NCBI GenBank assembly: GCA_937919625.1
Contig: CALFRK010000047.1
Span: 101,316 to 165,315 of the forward strand
Direction: 5' to 3'
Length of the DNA: 64,000 bases
DNA from: an uncultured Ilumatobacter sp.
Lineage (GTDB): Bacteria > Actinomycetota > Acidimicrobiia > Acidimicrobiales > Ilumatobacteraceae
Below the pieces are notes generated by a model. The model saw only the letters and a list, made by a program, of their open reading frames with translations, ran no database searches and was not told the origin of the DNA. The position numbers and the translations under genes are program-made. Shown here in pieces: positions 16,773-26,238 of the stretch. Position 1 is the stretch's first letter. Each line of letters starts with the position of its first letter.

Positions 16773-19318
16773 CAGGGTCGCTCGCCGCCCCGGCCAGCAC
16801 ACCACCCGGTGGCCTCGCCGGTCTTGAGCGGGCATGGTCGCGGTTGGTTCGTGTGCCCCGCACCGACGGTGTCGGGAGAACGTGGCACATCCTCGACAAC
16901 CAGATCGAGGGCGCACGCCTGACCGTGCTGTGCGTGCACGGCAACCCGTCGTGGTCGTACCTGTTTCGCAACCTCGTTCGGCAAGCACCCGATGGCGTGC
17001 GGGTGATCGCCGTCGACCAACTGGAGATGGGGTTCTCCGAGCGCAGCGGGGGAGTTCGCCGCCTGGCGACCAGGGTCGACGACCTGTGCGAGCTCACCGA
17101 AGAACTCGGACTCGACGGACCAATCGTGACGGTCGCCCACGACTGGGGTGGTCCGATTTCGCTCGGATGGGCACAGCGTCATCTCGACCAGTTGAGCGGC
17201 GTCGTGCTGATGAACACCGCCGTGCACCAACCAGAGGGCTCTCCGGCACCGAGCTTGATCCGCCTGACGCGGTCGCGTCCGATGTTGCAGAACGTCACGG
17301 TCAGAACGACGTCGTTCATCAAAGGCGCGCTCGCGATGTCGCGCCCCAGGCCATCGGCAGAAGTGCAAAGCGGTTTCCTGGCGCCGTATCTCACTGCTGA
17401 TCGGCGTCACGCGATCGCCGAGTTCGTGGCCGACATCCCGCTCGACCCTGAGCATCCGAGCGCCAACGCACTCGACCGCATCGCCGCCGATCTCGATCTG
17501 CTGCAGGATGTTCCGACCCTGCTGCTGTGGGGGTCGAAAGACAAGGTGTTTTCCGACCTGTACCTGCACGATCTCGGGCATCGGCTGCCGCACGCCAACG
17601 TCCATCGGTATCCGAAGGCCGGTCACTTCGTGTCAGAGGATGTCGACGCCGTTGGTGCGATCATCGACTGGCTCGGCATTCTGAACGATCAGGCTGCCGT
17701 TCGGGCCGTCGGTGATGACCATCCGTCGACACTGCTCAACATGCACGGCGAGCTCGGTGACAAGCTGGCCATCGCCGAACTGATGGGCGCCGCCGAGAGC
17801 ATCCCGTTTTCGCAATTCGCCGGCCTGGTCGAAGCCACCGCTGCCGGGCTTGCCGGCGTCGGCGTACTGCCGGGTGACCGCGTGGCACTGATGGTTCCAC
17901 CGGGGGTCGACCTCGCCGTTTCGTTGTACGCCTGCTGGCGCGCCGGTGCCGTGATCGTGCTGATCGACTCGGGGCTCGGACCGACGGGCATGAGTGCCGC
18001 GATCAAGGCCGCCGACCCGGCATACCTGGTCGGCATCCCGAAGGCGCTGGCAGCCGCCAAAGCGATGCGTTGGCCGGGTTGTCGGATCAGCACCAGCCCA
18101 CTGGCGGCGCCGCAACGGCGAGCACTGCGAGTGATCGCCGATCTGGCGTCACTGCGCGCCGCTCCGGGCGTACTTGCTGACCCGCCCCAAAGCACCGATC
18201 TCGCCGCCGTGGTATTCACGTCCGGTTCGACGGGGCCGTCGAAGGGCGTCGTGTATCGACATGGCCAGATCGAGGCCCAGCGCGATGCGCTCGTCGAGCT
18301 GTACGGCATCACCACCGACGATCGGCTGGTCGCCGCCTTCGCTCCGTTCGCTCTGTTCGGCCCGGCGATGGGGCTGTCGTCGGTCGTGCCGAACATGAAC
18401 GTTGCCGCTCCCGGCTCGCTGACCGCGGTGGCGCTCGGCGATGCGGTCGTCGTTGCCGATGCAACGATGGTGTTTGCCTCGCCCGCGGCATGGGCCAATG
18501 TCGTTCGAACTGCCGACGATCTGACCGATGCGCATCGTGCCGCTTTCGGTGGGGTTCGGATCGTGCTGTCGGCTGGCGCCCCTGTGCGCCCCGCGTTGCT
18601 GCGGGCGGCGGCAAACCTGTTTCCCAAGGCCACGGCCCACACGCCCTATGGCATGACCGAATGCCTGCCGGTCGCCAGCATCGGTCTGACCGAGATCGAG
18701 GCGGCCACCGGGGGCGACGGCGTGTGCGTCGGGCAGCCACTCGCCAACGTCGATGTGCAGATCCGCCGGCTCGACGCGCTCGGTCATGCGGCCGGCGAAC
18801 TCACCAGCGAGCCGGGCGTGCTCGGCGAGGTCGTCGTTCGGGCCGCCCACGCCCGAACGGGCTACGACCGGCTGTGGCACACCGAGTTCGTTGCCTCGCA
18901 ACCATCGGGATCACACTCGACCGGTGACGTCGGGCATCTCGACGAGCTCGGCCGGCTCTGGATCGGTGGACGGTTGAGCGATGTGATCTCATCGATCGAT
19001 GGGCCGGTCGCTCCCGTTCGGCTCGAGCAGGCGATCGAGTCGATCGAGGGTGTCGCGTTGGCGGCCGTCGTCGGTGTCGGCCCAGCAGGGATTCAACAGT
19101 TTGTTGCCGTGATCGAGCCGATCGAGCCACCGCGCAACCCGCGTTTGGCGGGGCTCGACGCGATCGATGCGATTCGACAGGTCGGCTCCGACATCGTGGC
19201 GGTGTTCGAGGTGCCGCGGCTGCCAGTCGACCGCCGTCACAACTCGAAGATCGATCGCACCCGGGTCGCCGCGTGGGCCTCGCGCACACTCGCCGGTGGG
19301 AGGTTGCGCAAGCTGTGA
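16766..19318 (+). CDS. OleBC fusion: beta-lactone decarboxylase joined to beta-lactone synthetase
   Basis: 850 residues if the GTG at 16766 is used. Residues about 1-310 are OleB, an alpha/beta hydrolase of the haloalkane-dehalogenase superfamily: VHGNPSWSYLFRN, nucleophile Asp in VAHDWGGP, and the His in KAGHFVSED. From about 330 to the end is OleC, an AMP-binding (ANL) enzyme: FTSGSTGPSKG, TPYGMTE, STGDVGHLDELGRLWIGGR and the late catalytic Lys in HNSKIDRTRV. OleC turns the 2-alkyl-3-hydroxy acid into a beta-lactone and OleB decarboxylates that to the cis-olefin. Fused OleBC is known from actinobacteria. The stop overlaps the oleD start (GTGA). Confidence 0.92.
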   Translation: MVTGSLAAPASTPPGGLAGLERAWSRLVRVPRTDGVGRTWHILDNQIEGARLTVLCVHGNPSWSYLFRNLVRQAPDGVRVIAVDQLEMGFSERSGGVRRLATRVDDLCELTEELGLDGPIVTVAHDWGGPISLGWAQRHLDQLSGVVLMNTAVHQPEGSPAPSLIRLTRSRPMLQNVTVRTTSFIKGALAMSRPRPSAEVQSGFLAPYLTADRRHAIAEFVADIPLDPEHPSANALDRIAADLDLLQDVPTLLLWGSKDKVFSDLYLHDLGHRLPHANVHRYPKAGHFVSEDVDAVGAIIDWLGILNDQAAVRAVGDDHPSTLLNMHGELGDKLAIAELMGAAESIPFSQFAGLVEATAAGLAGVGVLPGDRVALMVPPGVDLAVSLYACWRAGAVIVLIDSGLGPTGMSAAIKAADPAYLVGIPKALAAAKAMRWPGCRISTSPLAAPQRRALRVIADLASLRAAPGVLADPPQSTDLAAVVFTSGSTGPSKGVVYRHGQIEAQRDALVELYGITTDDRLVAAFAPFALFGPAMGLSSVVPNMNVAAPGSLTAVALGDAVVVADATMVFASPAAWANVVRTADDLTDAHRAAFGGVRIVLSAGAPVRPALLRAAANLFPKATAHTPYGMTECLPVASIGLTEIEAATGGDGVCVGQPLANVDVQIRRLDALGHAAGELTSEPGVLGEVVVRAAHARTGYDRLWHTEFVASQPSGSHSTGDVGHLDELGRLWIGGRLSDVISSIDGPVAPVRLEQAIESIEGVALAAVVGVGPAGIQQFVAVIEPIEPPRNPRLAGLDAIDAIRQVGSDIVAVFEVPRLPVDRRHNSKIDRTRVAAWASRTLAGGRLRKL

Positions 19319-20301
19319 ACGTTCTGGTCACGGGGGCATCCAGCATGATCGGTCAGCACCTTGTGGCGCGCCTGGTGGTGCGTGGCGATGTCGTAACAAC
19401 GCTGCAACGCAACGCGGTCGATCAACCCGGGCAGTCCGTCACTCAAGTGCTCGGCTCGATCACCGATCGAGCAGCCGTCGAAAGGGCGTGTGCCGGTCAG
19501 GACGCGGTCGTGCACCTGGCCGCCAAGGTCGGTGTGACCGGCACCTGGGGCGAGTACCAGCAGATCAACGTCGACGGCACGGCGCTGCTGATCGAGCTGG
19601 CTCTCACGGCCGGCGTGTCGGCGTTTGTGCACGTGTCGTCGCCTGCGGTCGCACACGCCGGGGCGGCCCTGGTTGGCGCGGCGGCGGAACCCGCTGACCC
19701 ATCGGCCACCCGCGGTCACTACGCGACCAGCAAGGCGATGGCCGAGCTGCTCGCCCTCGATGCCACGTCTGAGGCGATGCCGATCGTGGCGATCCGGCCA
19801 CACCTCGTGTGGGGGCCGGGTGACACCCAGCTCGTCGGCCGGATCGTCGACAAGGCGCGCCAGGGGCGGCTCGCCCTGGTGGGTTCGGGTGCTGCGCTGA
19901 TCGACACCACCTTTGTCGACAACGCCGCCGACGCTCTGGTCGCTGGTGTCGATCGGGCACACGAACTCGGTGGACAGGCGTTGGTGGTGTCCAACGGAGA
20001 ACCACGCACGGTCCACGAGGTGGTGGCCCGGATCGTCGCTGCCGCCGGCATCGAGTGGTCGCCTCGTCACGTTCCGGCCCAGGTCGCCAAGCGCGGTGGA
20101 TCTGTCGCCGAGCAGATCTGGCACCGCACAGGACGCACGGATGATCCACCGATGACGAGCTTCCTCGCCGAGCAACTCTCGACCGCCCACTGGTTCGATC
20201 AACGTTCGACCCGAGCGGCGCTGCAGTGGCAGCCGTCGATCACGCTCGACGAAGGATTCGCACGCCTCGCCGCCTGGTTCGCGGGCGGCACTAGCCGTTG
20301 A
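19315..20301 (+). CDS. oleD: OleD, NAD(P)-dependent 2-alkyl-3-ketoacid reductase (extended SDR)
   Basis: 328 residues. The nucleotide fold starts at once with VLVTGASSMIGQ. The catalytic YATSK and the epimerase-type DTTFVDNAADALV follow. OleD reduces the 2-alkyl-3-keto acid made by OleA before OleC closes the lactone ring. The GTG at 19315 overlaps the oleBC stop by four bases; a GGAGG lies eleven bases upstream. The last 11 bases overlap the convergent PPOX-family gene. All four Ole activities are thus present in three genes. Confidence 0.92.
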   Translation: MNVLVTGASSMIGQHLVARLVVRGDVVTTLQRNAVDQPGQSVTQVLGSITDRAAVERACAGQDAVVHLAAKVGVTGTWGEYQQINVDGTALLIELALTAGVSAFVHVSSPAVAHAGAALVGAAAEPADPSATRGHYATSKAMAELLALDATSEAMPIVAIRPHLVWGPGDTQLVGRIVDKARQGRLALVGSGAALIDTTFVDNAADALVAGVDRAHELGGQALVVSNGEPRTVHEVVARIVAAAGIEWSPRHVPAQVAKRGGSVAEQIWHRTGRTDDPPMTSFLAEQLSTAHWFDQRSTRAALQWQPSITLDEGFARLAAWFAGGTSR

Positions 20302-20713
20302 TCTGGCCGACGACGGAGGTCGGCGTGAATCGCACGATCAGTCTTCCTTCGTCGATCATCGCTTGTCGGTACTCGGCCCAGTCGGGATGCTCGCTGCCTG
20401 CGACCGCCCGGTAGTAGTCGACCAGACGATTGTTCGTCTCGTCGTCGGCCGAAACGGCAACCGGCGACAGCTCAGCCGTGCCGTCGAACGAGACATACGA
20501 CCACGACGACGGCTCGGAGATGTGCAGCACGATGCGCGGATCGCGTGCCATGTTGCGGGTCTTGGCGCGGTCATGCGTGACCGAGATGATGAACGAGCCA
20601 CCGTCGACCACATAGGCGATATCAGACGACTGGGGGCGACCGTCGGACCGGATCGTGATGAGTGCGGCATTGCGCCGTTGGGCTGCCCACTCGAGTGCGA
20701 TGTTGAGTTCCAT
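20291..20713 (-). CDS. PPOX class (probably F420-dependent) oxidoreductase
   Basis: 140 residues of the split-barrel flavin/deazaflavin fold. Typical motifs are AALITIRSDGRPQSSDI near the start, then SVTHDRAKTRNMARDPRIVLHI, YVSFDGTAEL and the final VRFTPTSV. Small actinobacterial members of this family bind F420 and reduce assorted substrates, or act as haem/biliverdin reductases; the substrate here is unknown. It converges on oleD with an 11-base overlap and is separated from the upstream MFS gene by the long hairpin at 20761-20809. Confidence 0.85.
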   Translation of the reverse strand: MELNIALEWAAQRRNAALITIRSDGRPQSSDIAYVVDGGSFIISVTHDRAKTRNMARDPRIVLHISEPSSWSYVSFDGTAELSPVAVSADDETNNRLVDYYRAVAGSEHPDWAEYRQAMIDEGRLIVRFTPTSVVGQING

Positions 20714-20760
20714 CGCTCCATCCTTGCCCGATCCTTGCCCGATCCCGCCGCCCTCCTCGT

Positions 20761-20809
20761 CAACGCGTGAACAACTTGCGCACTATTTGCGCAACTTGTT
20801 CACGCGTTG
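20761..20809 (-). terminator. Long hairpin overlapping the end of the MFS transporter gene
   Basis: Two 22-base arms (20761-20782 and 20788-20809) pair with one mismatch around a five-base loop (CTATT). The right arm contains the stop codon of the MFS gene (20800-20802) and its last codons, so the stem forms exactly at the end of that transcript. No strong T-run follows, so it could be an intrinsic-like terminator, an mRNA 3'-end stabiliser or a protein-binding palindrome separating the MFS and PPOX transcripts. Confidence 0.65.
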
Positions 20810-22011
20810 GCAGGGGAGGTCTGGGGTGGGGGGTGTTTTCCGGGTAGGGCTACTGTGCCTGCGACGGCGAGAGCCATCGCTACCGTGGCGATCGTCAGCA
20901 CGATCCGTGAGCCGCCGGCATCGGACGCCACGAACACGGATACGGCGATACTCGTGATGATGCTGCCGACGTAGCGGCTCATCGAAAGCACACCTGCGGC
21001 TGCCCCGGTGCGGTGCATCGGTACCGATTCAAGTGCGGCCGTCATCAGGCTCGGAACGGCCATGCCGAGCCCGAACCCGAACGCCGCCAGCCCGATAACG
21101 AGCACGGCGGTGGTGATCGATGGCCCTCCGATCAGTAACGCCACGATCGCCGCCGTCGCAACCAACAGGCCGACACGTGAGGGAGACCGACGGCCATAGC
21201 GGTCGCCGAAACGGCCTCCGGCTGGGCTGGTCAGGATCATCCCGATCGTCAACGCCGACAGCACGACCCCAATCGGACCCGATTTCCAACCGCGCGCATC
21301 GAGGATGATCGGCGTCAGCAGCAATAGTGCGTATTGGGCCAGCGTCGACAATGCCTGAAGTGAGAAGGCGGTGATGAAGATCGGGTTGGCGATCCGGCTG
21401 GAGGTGTCAGCTGATCGGCCGGCGGCCGGCGCCTCGACTCTGGCCGCCGGCTGCTTGATGCGCGTTGCAACTATGAGTGCGACTGCGGCGACTGGGATGT
21501 TGAACAGGAAGATCGCCTGCCACCCGAACACCTGCGTCAAAACGCCGCCGATCACAGGACCGGTCGCCGCTCCCACGCCAAGCATCGATCCCATCAACCC
21601 GAACGTGCGGCCCTGTTGCGAGCGAGGTGTGATCGCCCGCAACAGAGACTGGACGTTCGGCCCCAGGGCGGCGGCGAACACCGCCTGGGCGACGCGGGCG
21701 GCGACCAGCAACGCAAACGTGCTTGCCGCAGCTGCAAGGGTCGAGAACACGATCATCCCGACGAGCGCGATGTTCACCGTGCGCCGGTTGCCGATCGCAT
21801 CACCCAATCGCCCTGCGAGCGGCTGGCCCAGCAGCATCGCGAAGAGATAGACGGTGATCAGGATCCCCGTCGTTCCTGTGGAGATGTCGAAATCCTCGGC
21901 AATCTTCGGGAGTGCCACGGCGATCATCGTCGAGTTCAACGGCACCAAACCCACGGCGGCGGCAATCCCCAGCACTGCCAGGGTGGAAACCCCGGATCGC
22001 TGTGTGGTCAC
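20800..22011 (-). CDS. MFS transporter, drug-efflux type
   Basis: 403 residues, almost wholly hydrophobic, with about 12 membrane spans. MFS landmarks are LNSTMIAVALPKIAEDF in the first span, GRLGDAIGNRR after span two (motif A), and GVGAATGPVIGGVLT (the motif C region typical of antiporters). The second half carries FGDRYGRRSPSR. This suggests proton-driven export of a small organic compound. The GTG start overlaps the stop of the PEP-utilising gene upstream by four bases (GTGA), so the two are translationally coupled; that partner is frameshifted, which may affect expression. Confidence 0.88.
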   Translation of the reverse strand: MTTQRSGVSTLAVLGIAAAVGLVPLNSTMIAVALPKIAEDFDISTGTTGILITVYLFAMLLGQPLAGRLGDAIGNRRTVNIALVGMIVFSTLAAAASTFALLVAARVAQAVFAAALGPNVQSLLRAITPRSQQGRTFGLMGSMLGVGAATGPVIGGVLTQVFGWQAIFLFNIPVAAVALIVATRIKQPAARVEAPAAGRSADTSSRIANPIFITAFSLQALSTLAQYALLLLTPIILDARGWKSGPIGVVLSALTIGMILTSPAGGRFGDRYGRRSPSRVGLLVATAAIVALLIGGPSITTAVLVIGLAAFGFGLGMAVPSLMTAALESVPMHRTGAAAGVLSMSRYVGSIITSIAVSVFVASDAGGSRIVLTIATVAMALAVAGTVALPGKHPPPQTSPANA

Positions 22012-23650
22012 GTGAGGATCGACACTTCACCCTTCGTGCCGTCGACCCTTAAACGATCGCCGGTGCGGATCCGTGAAGTGGCATCGACGGTGCCAACAAC
22101 CGCTGGGAACCCCATCTCGCGGGCGACGATTGCGGCGTGGCAGGCGTGACTGCCGTGATCGGTCACGATTGCCCCAACCAGGTGCAACATCGAGTTGAAG
22201 GCCTCGCTGGTAGCCGCGCTGACCACAATTTCGCCGTCTTCCAGATCGAGTAGATCGTCGATCTTGTTGATCAGGCGGGCGGTTCCTTCGTAGACGGCGT
22301 CGTTGGTGCCGATGCCGATGATCACCGACGCGTCGCCGGCGGCCGCGTCGAGTTGGCCCAGAATCGCATCGATCATGAACCCGGTCGCCGACATCACCCG
22401 TGCCAGCGGCGGGGGAAGCTCGTCGGTTGGGTGTGGTGGTGGGGGTGGGCCGAGATACCGGGGTGCTCCCTCGGCGGTGAGGGCGCGACGGCGTTCCGCC
22501 TGTTGGAGCAGTCGCTCCGCCGACACATCGCCGCCCGACAAGACCGCCGCCACCTCTTCCAGCGTCCCATCGAGGATGTGATCTGGTTGGTGGATGAGGC
22601 CCGTCGCACACGCCCGGCGACCGATCTCGAGCAGCGCCAAGCGGAGGATCCCGATCGCTGTGATCTCGCTGTAGATTCCGCGCTCGTCTCGGAGCCGGTA
22701 GTTGTTTCTGGCCTCACCGAGTAGCTCGTCGAACATGTCGCGATGTTCTTCGGCGACCTCCGATCGCACCGCCGCGGCGAGCGCGTCGGCCGCCTGACGC
22801 GCCGCGTCGGGGTCGGCTGCCAGCCCACCGGCGAGTTTCCAAGGATCATCGCCGGTTGCTCGCGCAACGTTGGGTTGACGATGTCGAAGCCTTCGATAAC
22901 CCGGGTGTCGACGGATCGTATGTACTCGTCGACCGCCGGCTGCGCTGCCCGCAGCGCCGCAAGACGATCGCCGGCGTCGCCATCTCCCATAACGATCGCA
23001 GTTGCTTCGCTGCTGGCGTTGATGGCGTCGACGGCGGAACGCATCTCGTCGGGCAGGCCCGACGAGACCTGTGAGTACCCTGCGAGCGCGTTGAGCAGCA
23101 TGTGCGGAGGGCGACCCGTCCATCCGCTGACGTGCAGCGCGAAATCGCCGACGGGCAGAATCGCGGCCATGTTGAAACGGTGATGCTGGTAGACCATCGC
23201 CGAGACATGGGCAGCGGCCGTGGCGAGGTGCTCGCCGAGGGCGGCATCGTCGAGGTCGGACAACGACACATCGGACAGTTGGCGATGCCGAGCGATCGCG
23301 TTGGGTTTCCACTGGTTGTCCCAATCGGCGAGGTCCTGTTGCCACAGCTTCGACTCGAACATCGCGGCGGCCACCCCGAGGCGGCGCCCGAACTCGGCGT
23401 GCAGCGCGTCGGGAGACATCGGTCCGTCGGGGCCGGGCATGTCGAACGGCTGAGGTTGGTGATAGGTGAATCCGTTCACCACGCCCATCGCCAACCGGTC
23501 GAGCAGCAGTCCGTACCTGCTGAACGTCTCGGTGAACCCGCGGTTGAAACCGGGCGCATAGACCTCCTGCATGATCAACGACTGCGATGTCGGATTGTGG
23601 GCGGAGTCCTGCTGCCAGGGCCCGGGTCCAGGTGGGTTCCACTCGGTCAT
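22008..23650 (-). pseudogene. PEP-utilising enzyme (mobile domain protein), interrupted by a frameshift
   Basis: The reading runs from the ATG at 23650 (MTEWNPPGPG) to about 22840 in one frame and continues to 22008 in another. One added base near TTGGAAAC (about 22836-22842) would join them into a protein of about 547 residues; the joined text ILGKLAGGL reads naturally there. The C-terminal part has the PEP-utiliser phosphohistidine motif: HACHAAIVAREMGFPAVVGT, with RTGDRLRVDG after it. N-terminal motifs include FSRYGLLLDRLAMGVVNGF. Homologues are PEP-synthase-like proteins of unclear substrate. It may be a real pseudogene or a one-base sequence error. It overlaps the MFS start. Confidence 0.75.
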
Positions 23651-23850
23651 CGTTTGCCTCCCCAAGGCTGCTTCTCCCCGGACAATTCCGAGGCCGACAG
23701 CGAACTCTACAACAGTTGGAAACAGGTGATCACGCGTCGTGTTGGCCCTTGGGTGATCTCGATCGCTTGCACAAGTCGTGCCGTTCATCGCAGACTTGGT
23801 AACCACCTGTTGCCGTCTGGCAATCGCACCGTGGCCCTTCAGGAGCAACC

Positions 23851-24969
23851 GTGACCGACATCGCCTCATCAACCACCACCCCTGCCGCCCGCCTGACCGG
23901 GTGGGATTCGATCGAGTTCTGGGTGGGCAACGCGCGTGCCATGGCCGGGTTTCTAACCGGCGCGTTCGGGTTCCGGGTTACCGCCTACTCCGGCCCTGAA
24001 ACCGGGGTGCCCGACAAGGCGTCATACCTGCTAGAGCAGGGCAAGATCCGGCTCGTGGTCACGTCGGGGCTGACGCCCGAGTCGGAGATCTGGAGCCACG
24101 TCCGCACCCACGGCGACGGCGCCCACGATCTCGCCTTCGTGGTCGACGACGCCACGGCCACCTACGAGGCGGCGATCGGGCGCGGCGCCCGCCCAGTCGA
24201 TGAGCCCTACGAACTCACCGACGAACATGGTGTGTTGCGGTTGTCGTCGGTCGGCACCTACGGCGAGACCAAGCACACGTTTGTCGACCGGCGCGACTAC
24301 CACGGCTACTACTGCCCAGGCTTCCAACGCGATGGGCTGCCACCCGAGCCGGTAGGGCCCAAGGTCGGTCTGGTCGACATCGACCATGTCGTCGGCAATG
24401 TCGAGGAGGGTCGGCTCGACGAGTGGGTCGCGTTCTACGAAGACGTGATGGGGTTCGGCCAGCTTCGTTCGTTCGACGAGACGCAGATCTCGACCGAGTT
24501 CTCGGCGCTGCGCTCAACGGTGGTGTGGAACGGCAACAACATCGTGATGCCGCTCAACGAGCCGGCCGAGGGCAAGCGCAAGAGCCAGATCCAGGAGTAC
24601 ATCGACACCTACCGTGGGCCCGGTGTGCAGCACCTGGCATTTCGCACCGGCGACATCGTGCAGGCGATTTCGTCACTGCGTGCACGCGGGGTGCGGTTTC
24701 TCGAGGCCAACGCGGCCTACTTCACCGACGTACGCGACCGGCTCGGCTTTCTCGATCTGCCGTGGGAAGACCTCCAGCGGCTGGGCATCCTCGTCGATCA
24801 CGAACCCGATGGGCACCTGCTGCAACTGTTTACCGAACCTGTCACCGACCGTCCGACCGTGTTCATCGAGATCATCCAACGGGGCGGCGCCCGCGGGTTC
24901 GGCGAGGGCAACTTCAAGGCGCTGTTCGAGTCGATCGAGCGCGAGCAGAACCGTCGGGGCAACCTGTGA
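23851..24969 (+). CDS. hpd: 4-hydroxyphenylpyruvate dioxygenase
   Basis: 372 residues. Two vicinal-oxygen-chelate domains are seen. The iron ligands lie in DIDHVVGNV (His), GVQHLAF (His) and FIEIIQR (Glu), and the C-terminus has the usual RGGARGFGEGNFKALFESIE. The enzyme converts 4-hydroxyphenylpyruvate to homogentisate with O2. The GTG at 23851 follows AGGAGCAACC, a good ribosome site. It heads a same-strand run with fumarylacetoacetase and homogentisate dioxygenase, giving most of tyrosine breakdown; maleylacetoacetate isomerase is not in the window. Confidence 0.97.
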   Translation: MTDIASSTTTPAARLTGWDSIEFWVGNARAMAGFLTGAFGFRVTAYSGPETGVPDKASYLLEQGKIRLVVTSGLTPESEIWSHVRTHGDGAHDLAFVVDDATATYEAAIGRGARPVDEPYELTDEHGVLRLSSVGTYGETKHTFVDRRDYHGYYCPGFQRDGLPPEPVGPKVGLVDIDHVVGNVEEGRLDEWVAFYEDVMGFGQLRSFDETQISTEFSALRSTVVWNGNNIVMPLNEPAEGKRKSQIQEYIDTYRGPGVQHLAFRTGDIVQAISSLRARGVRFLEANAAYFTDVRDRLGFLDLPWEDLQRLGILVDHEPDGHLLQLFTEPVTDRPTVFIEIIQRGGARGFGEGNFKALFESIEREQNRRGNL

Positions 24970-24981
24970 CAGGTGGGAATG

Positions 24982-26235
24982 ATGGCTGACGAATGCTGGG
25001 TCCCGATCCCCGCAGGCTCGCCGTATCCGCTCGCCAACCTGCCGATCGGTGTCGGGCACAGTGGCGACGGCCGCTGGCGGGCATGGGTGGCGCTTGGCGA
25101 CGTCGCCCTTGATCTCGCCGCCAGCCACGACGCCGGGGCCTTCTCCGGCATCGAACTGCCCGACGGCTGCTTCGTCGCTGCCAGCCTTAACCGATACCTG
25201 GCTGCCGGCCCATCGACCTGGAGCGCGGTGCGGGCCCGGTTGACGGCGCTATTCACCGACACAGCCAACGAGACGACGCTCGCCAGCTTCGTGAGCGCCC
25301 GGTCGGTACTCACGATGGGCGTGCCAACCGCCCCGGTCGACTATGTCGACTTCTACTCGTCGATCCATCACGCCACGAATCTCGGCCGGCTGTTTCGCCC
25401 CGACGGCGACCCGCTGATGCCGAACTGGAAGCGGATCCCGATCGGCTATCACGGGCGAACCGGCACGATCGTCGCTGACGGCGCCGAGATCAGGCGCCCG
25501 CATGGGCTGCGTCTGATCGAGGGCGAGCCCGAATACGGGCCGTGCCGATCACTCGACATCGAGCTCGAGGTCGGCACGATCGTCGGCGTCGGCAGCGAGC
25601 GTGGATATCCGATCCGAATCGAAGATGCCGGCCGGCACCTCTACGGGATGTGCCTCGTGAACGACTGGTCGGCGCGCGACATTCAGGCCTACGAGTACCA
25701 GCCGCTCGGCCCGTTCCTCGGCAAGAGCTTCGCCACGTCGGTGTCGCCATGGTTGGTGTCGATCGAGGCGCTGGCGCCGTTCCGGATCGCGTCGCCCGCT
25801 CAGGATCCGCCGGTCGCCAACTATCTGTCGACCGACGAAGCATGGGGCTTCGATCTGCACCTCGAGGTCTGGCTTGATTCCGCTCGAATGCGAGCGGCCG
25901 GGCAACCCGCGGTTTGCCTCAGTCGCGCACCGTTCGACGACATGTACTGGACCCCGGCCCAACAACTGGCGCACATGACCGCCAACGGAGCCAGCACGAA
26001 TCCAGGGGATCTGTTCGCCAGCGGCACGGTGTCGGGCCCGTCTCGGGGCAGCGAAGGCAGCCTGATCGAACTGGCACGCAACGGCGAGCGGCCGATCAAG
26101 TTGCCAGACGGCTCGACTCGGGCGTTCCTGCTTGACGGCGATCGTGTCACGATGACGGGATGGGCGGGCAGCGAACCGGGCAACCGAATCGGCCTCGGTT
26201 CGGTCAGTGGAACCATTACCGACCAGGGAGGATGA
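24982..26235 (+). CDS. fahA: Fumarylacetoacetase
   Basis: 417 residues. The N-terminal SH3-like domain is followed by the FAH fold: DFYSSIHHATNLG with the catalytic His, PIGYHGR, and the metal ligands in LEVGTIVG and VNDWSARDIQAYEYQPLGPFLGKSF. The C-terminal SEGSLIEL and FLLDGDRVTMTGW also match the eukaryotic-type enzyme. It hydrolyses fumarylacetoacetate to fumarate and acetoacetate. ATG at 24982 and an adjacent one at 24979 are both possible; AGGTGG spacing favours 24982. It lies 12 bases after hpd and 3 before hmgA. Confidence 0.97.
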   Translation: MADECWVPIPAGSPYPLANLPIGVGHSGDGRWRAWVALGDVALDLAASHDAGAFSGIELPDGCFVAASLNRYLAAGPSTWSAVRARLTALFTDTANETTLASFVSARSVLTMGVPTAPVDYVDFYSSIHHATNLGRLFRPDGDPLMPNWKRIPIGYHGRTGTIVADGAEIRRPHGLRLIEGEPEYGPCRSLDIELEVGTIVGVGSERGYPIRIEDAGRHLYGMCLVNDWSARDIQAYEYQPLGPFLGKSFATSVSPWLVSIEALAPFRIASPAQDPPVANYLSTDEAWGFDLHLEVWLDSARMRAAGQPAVCLSRAPFDDMYWTPAQQLAHMTANGASTNPGDLFASGTVSGPSRGSEGSLIELARNGERPIKLPDGSTRAFLLDGDRVTMTGWAGSEPGNRIGLGSVSGTITDQGG

Positions 26236-26238
26236 GCA

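Noticed and set aside
16766..19318. OleBC considered as two genes merged by a missing stop
   Set aside because: Both domains are complete and in one frame, and fused OleBC is known from actinobacteria.
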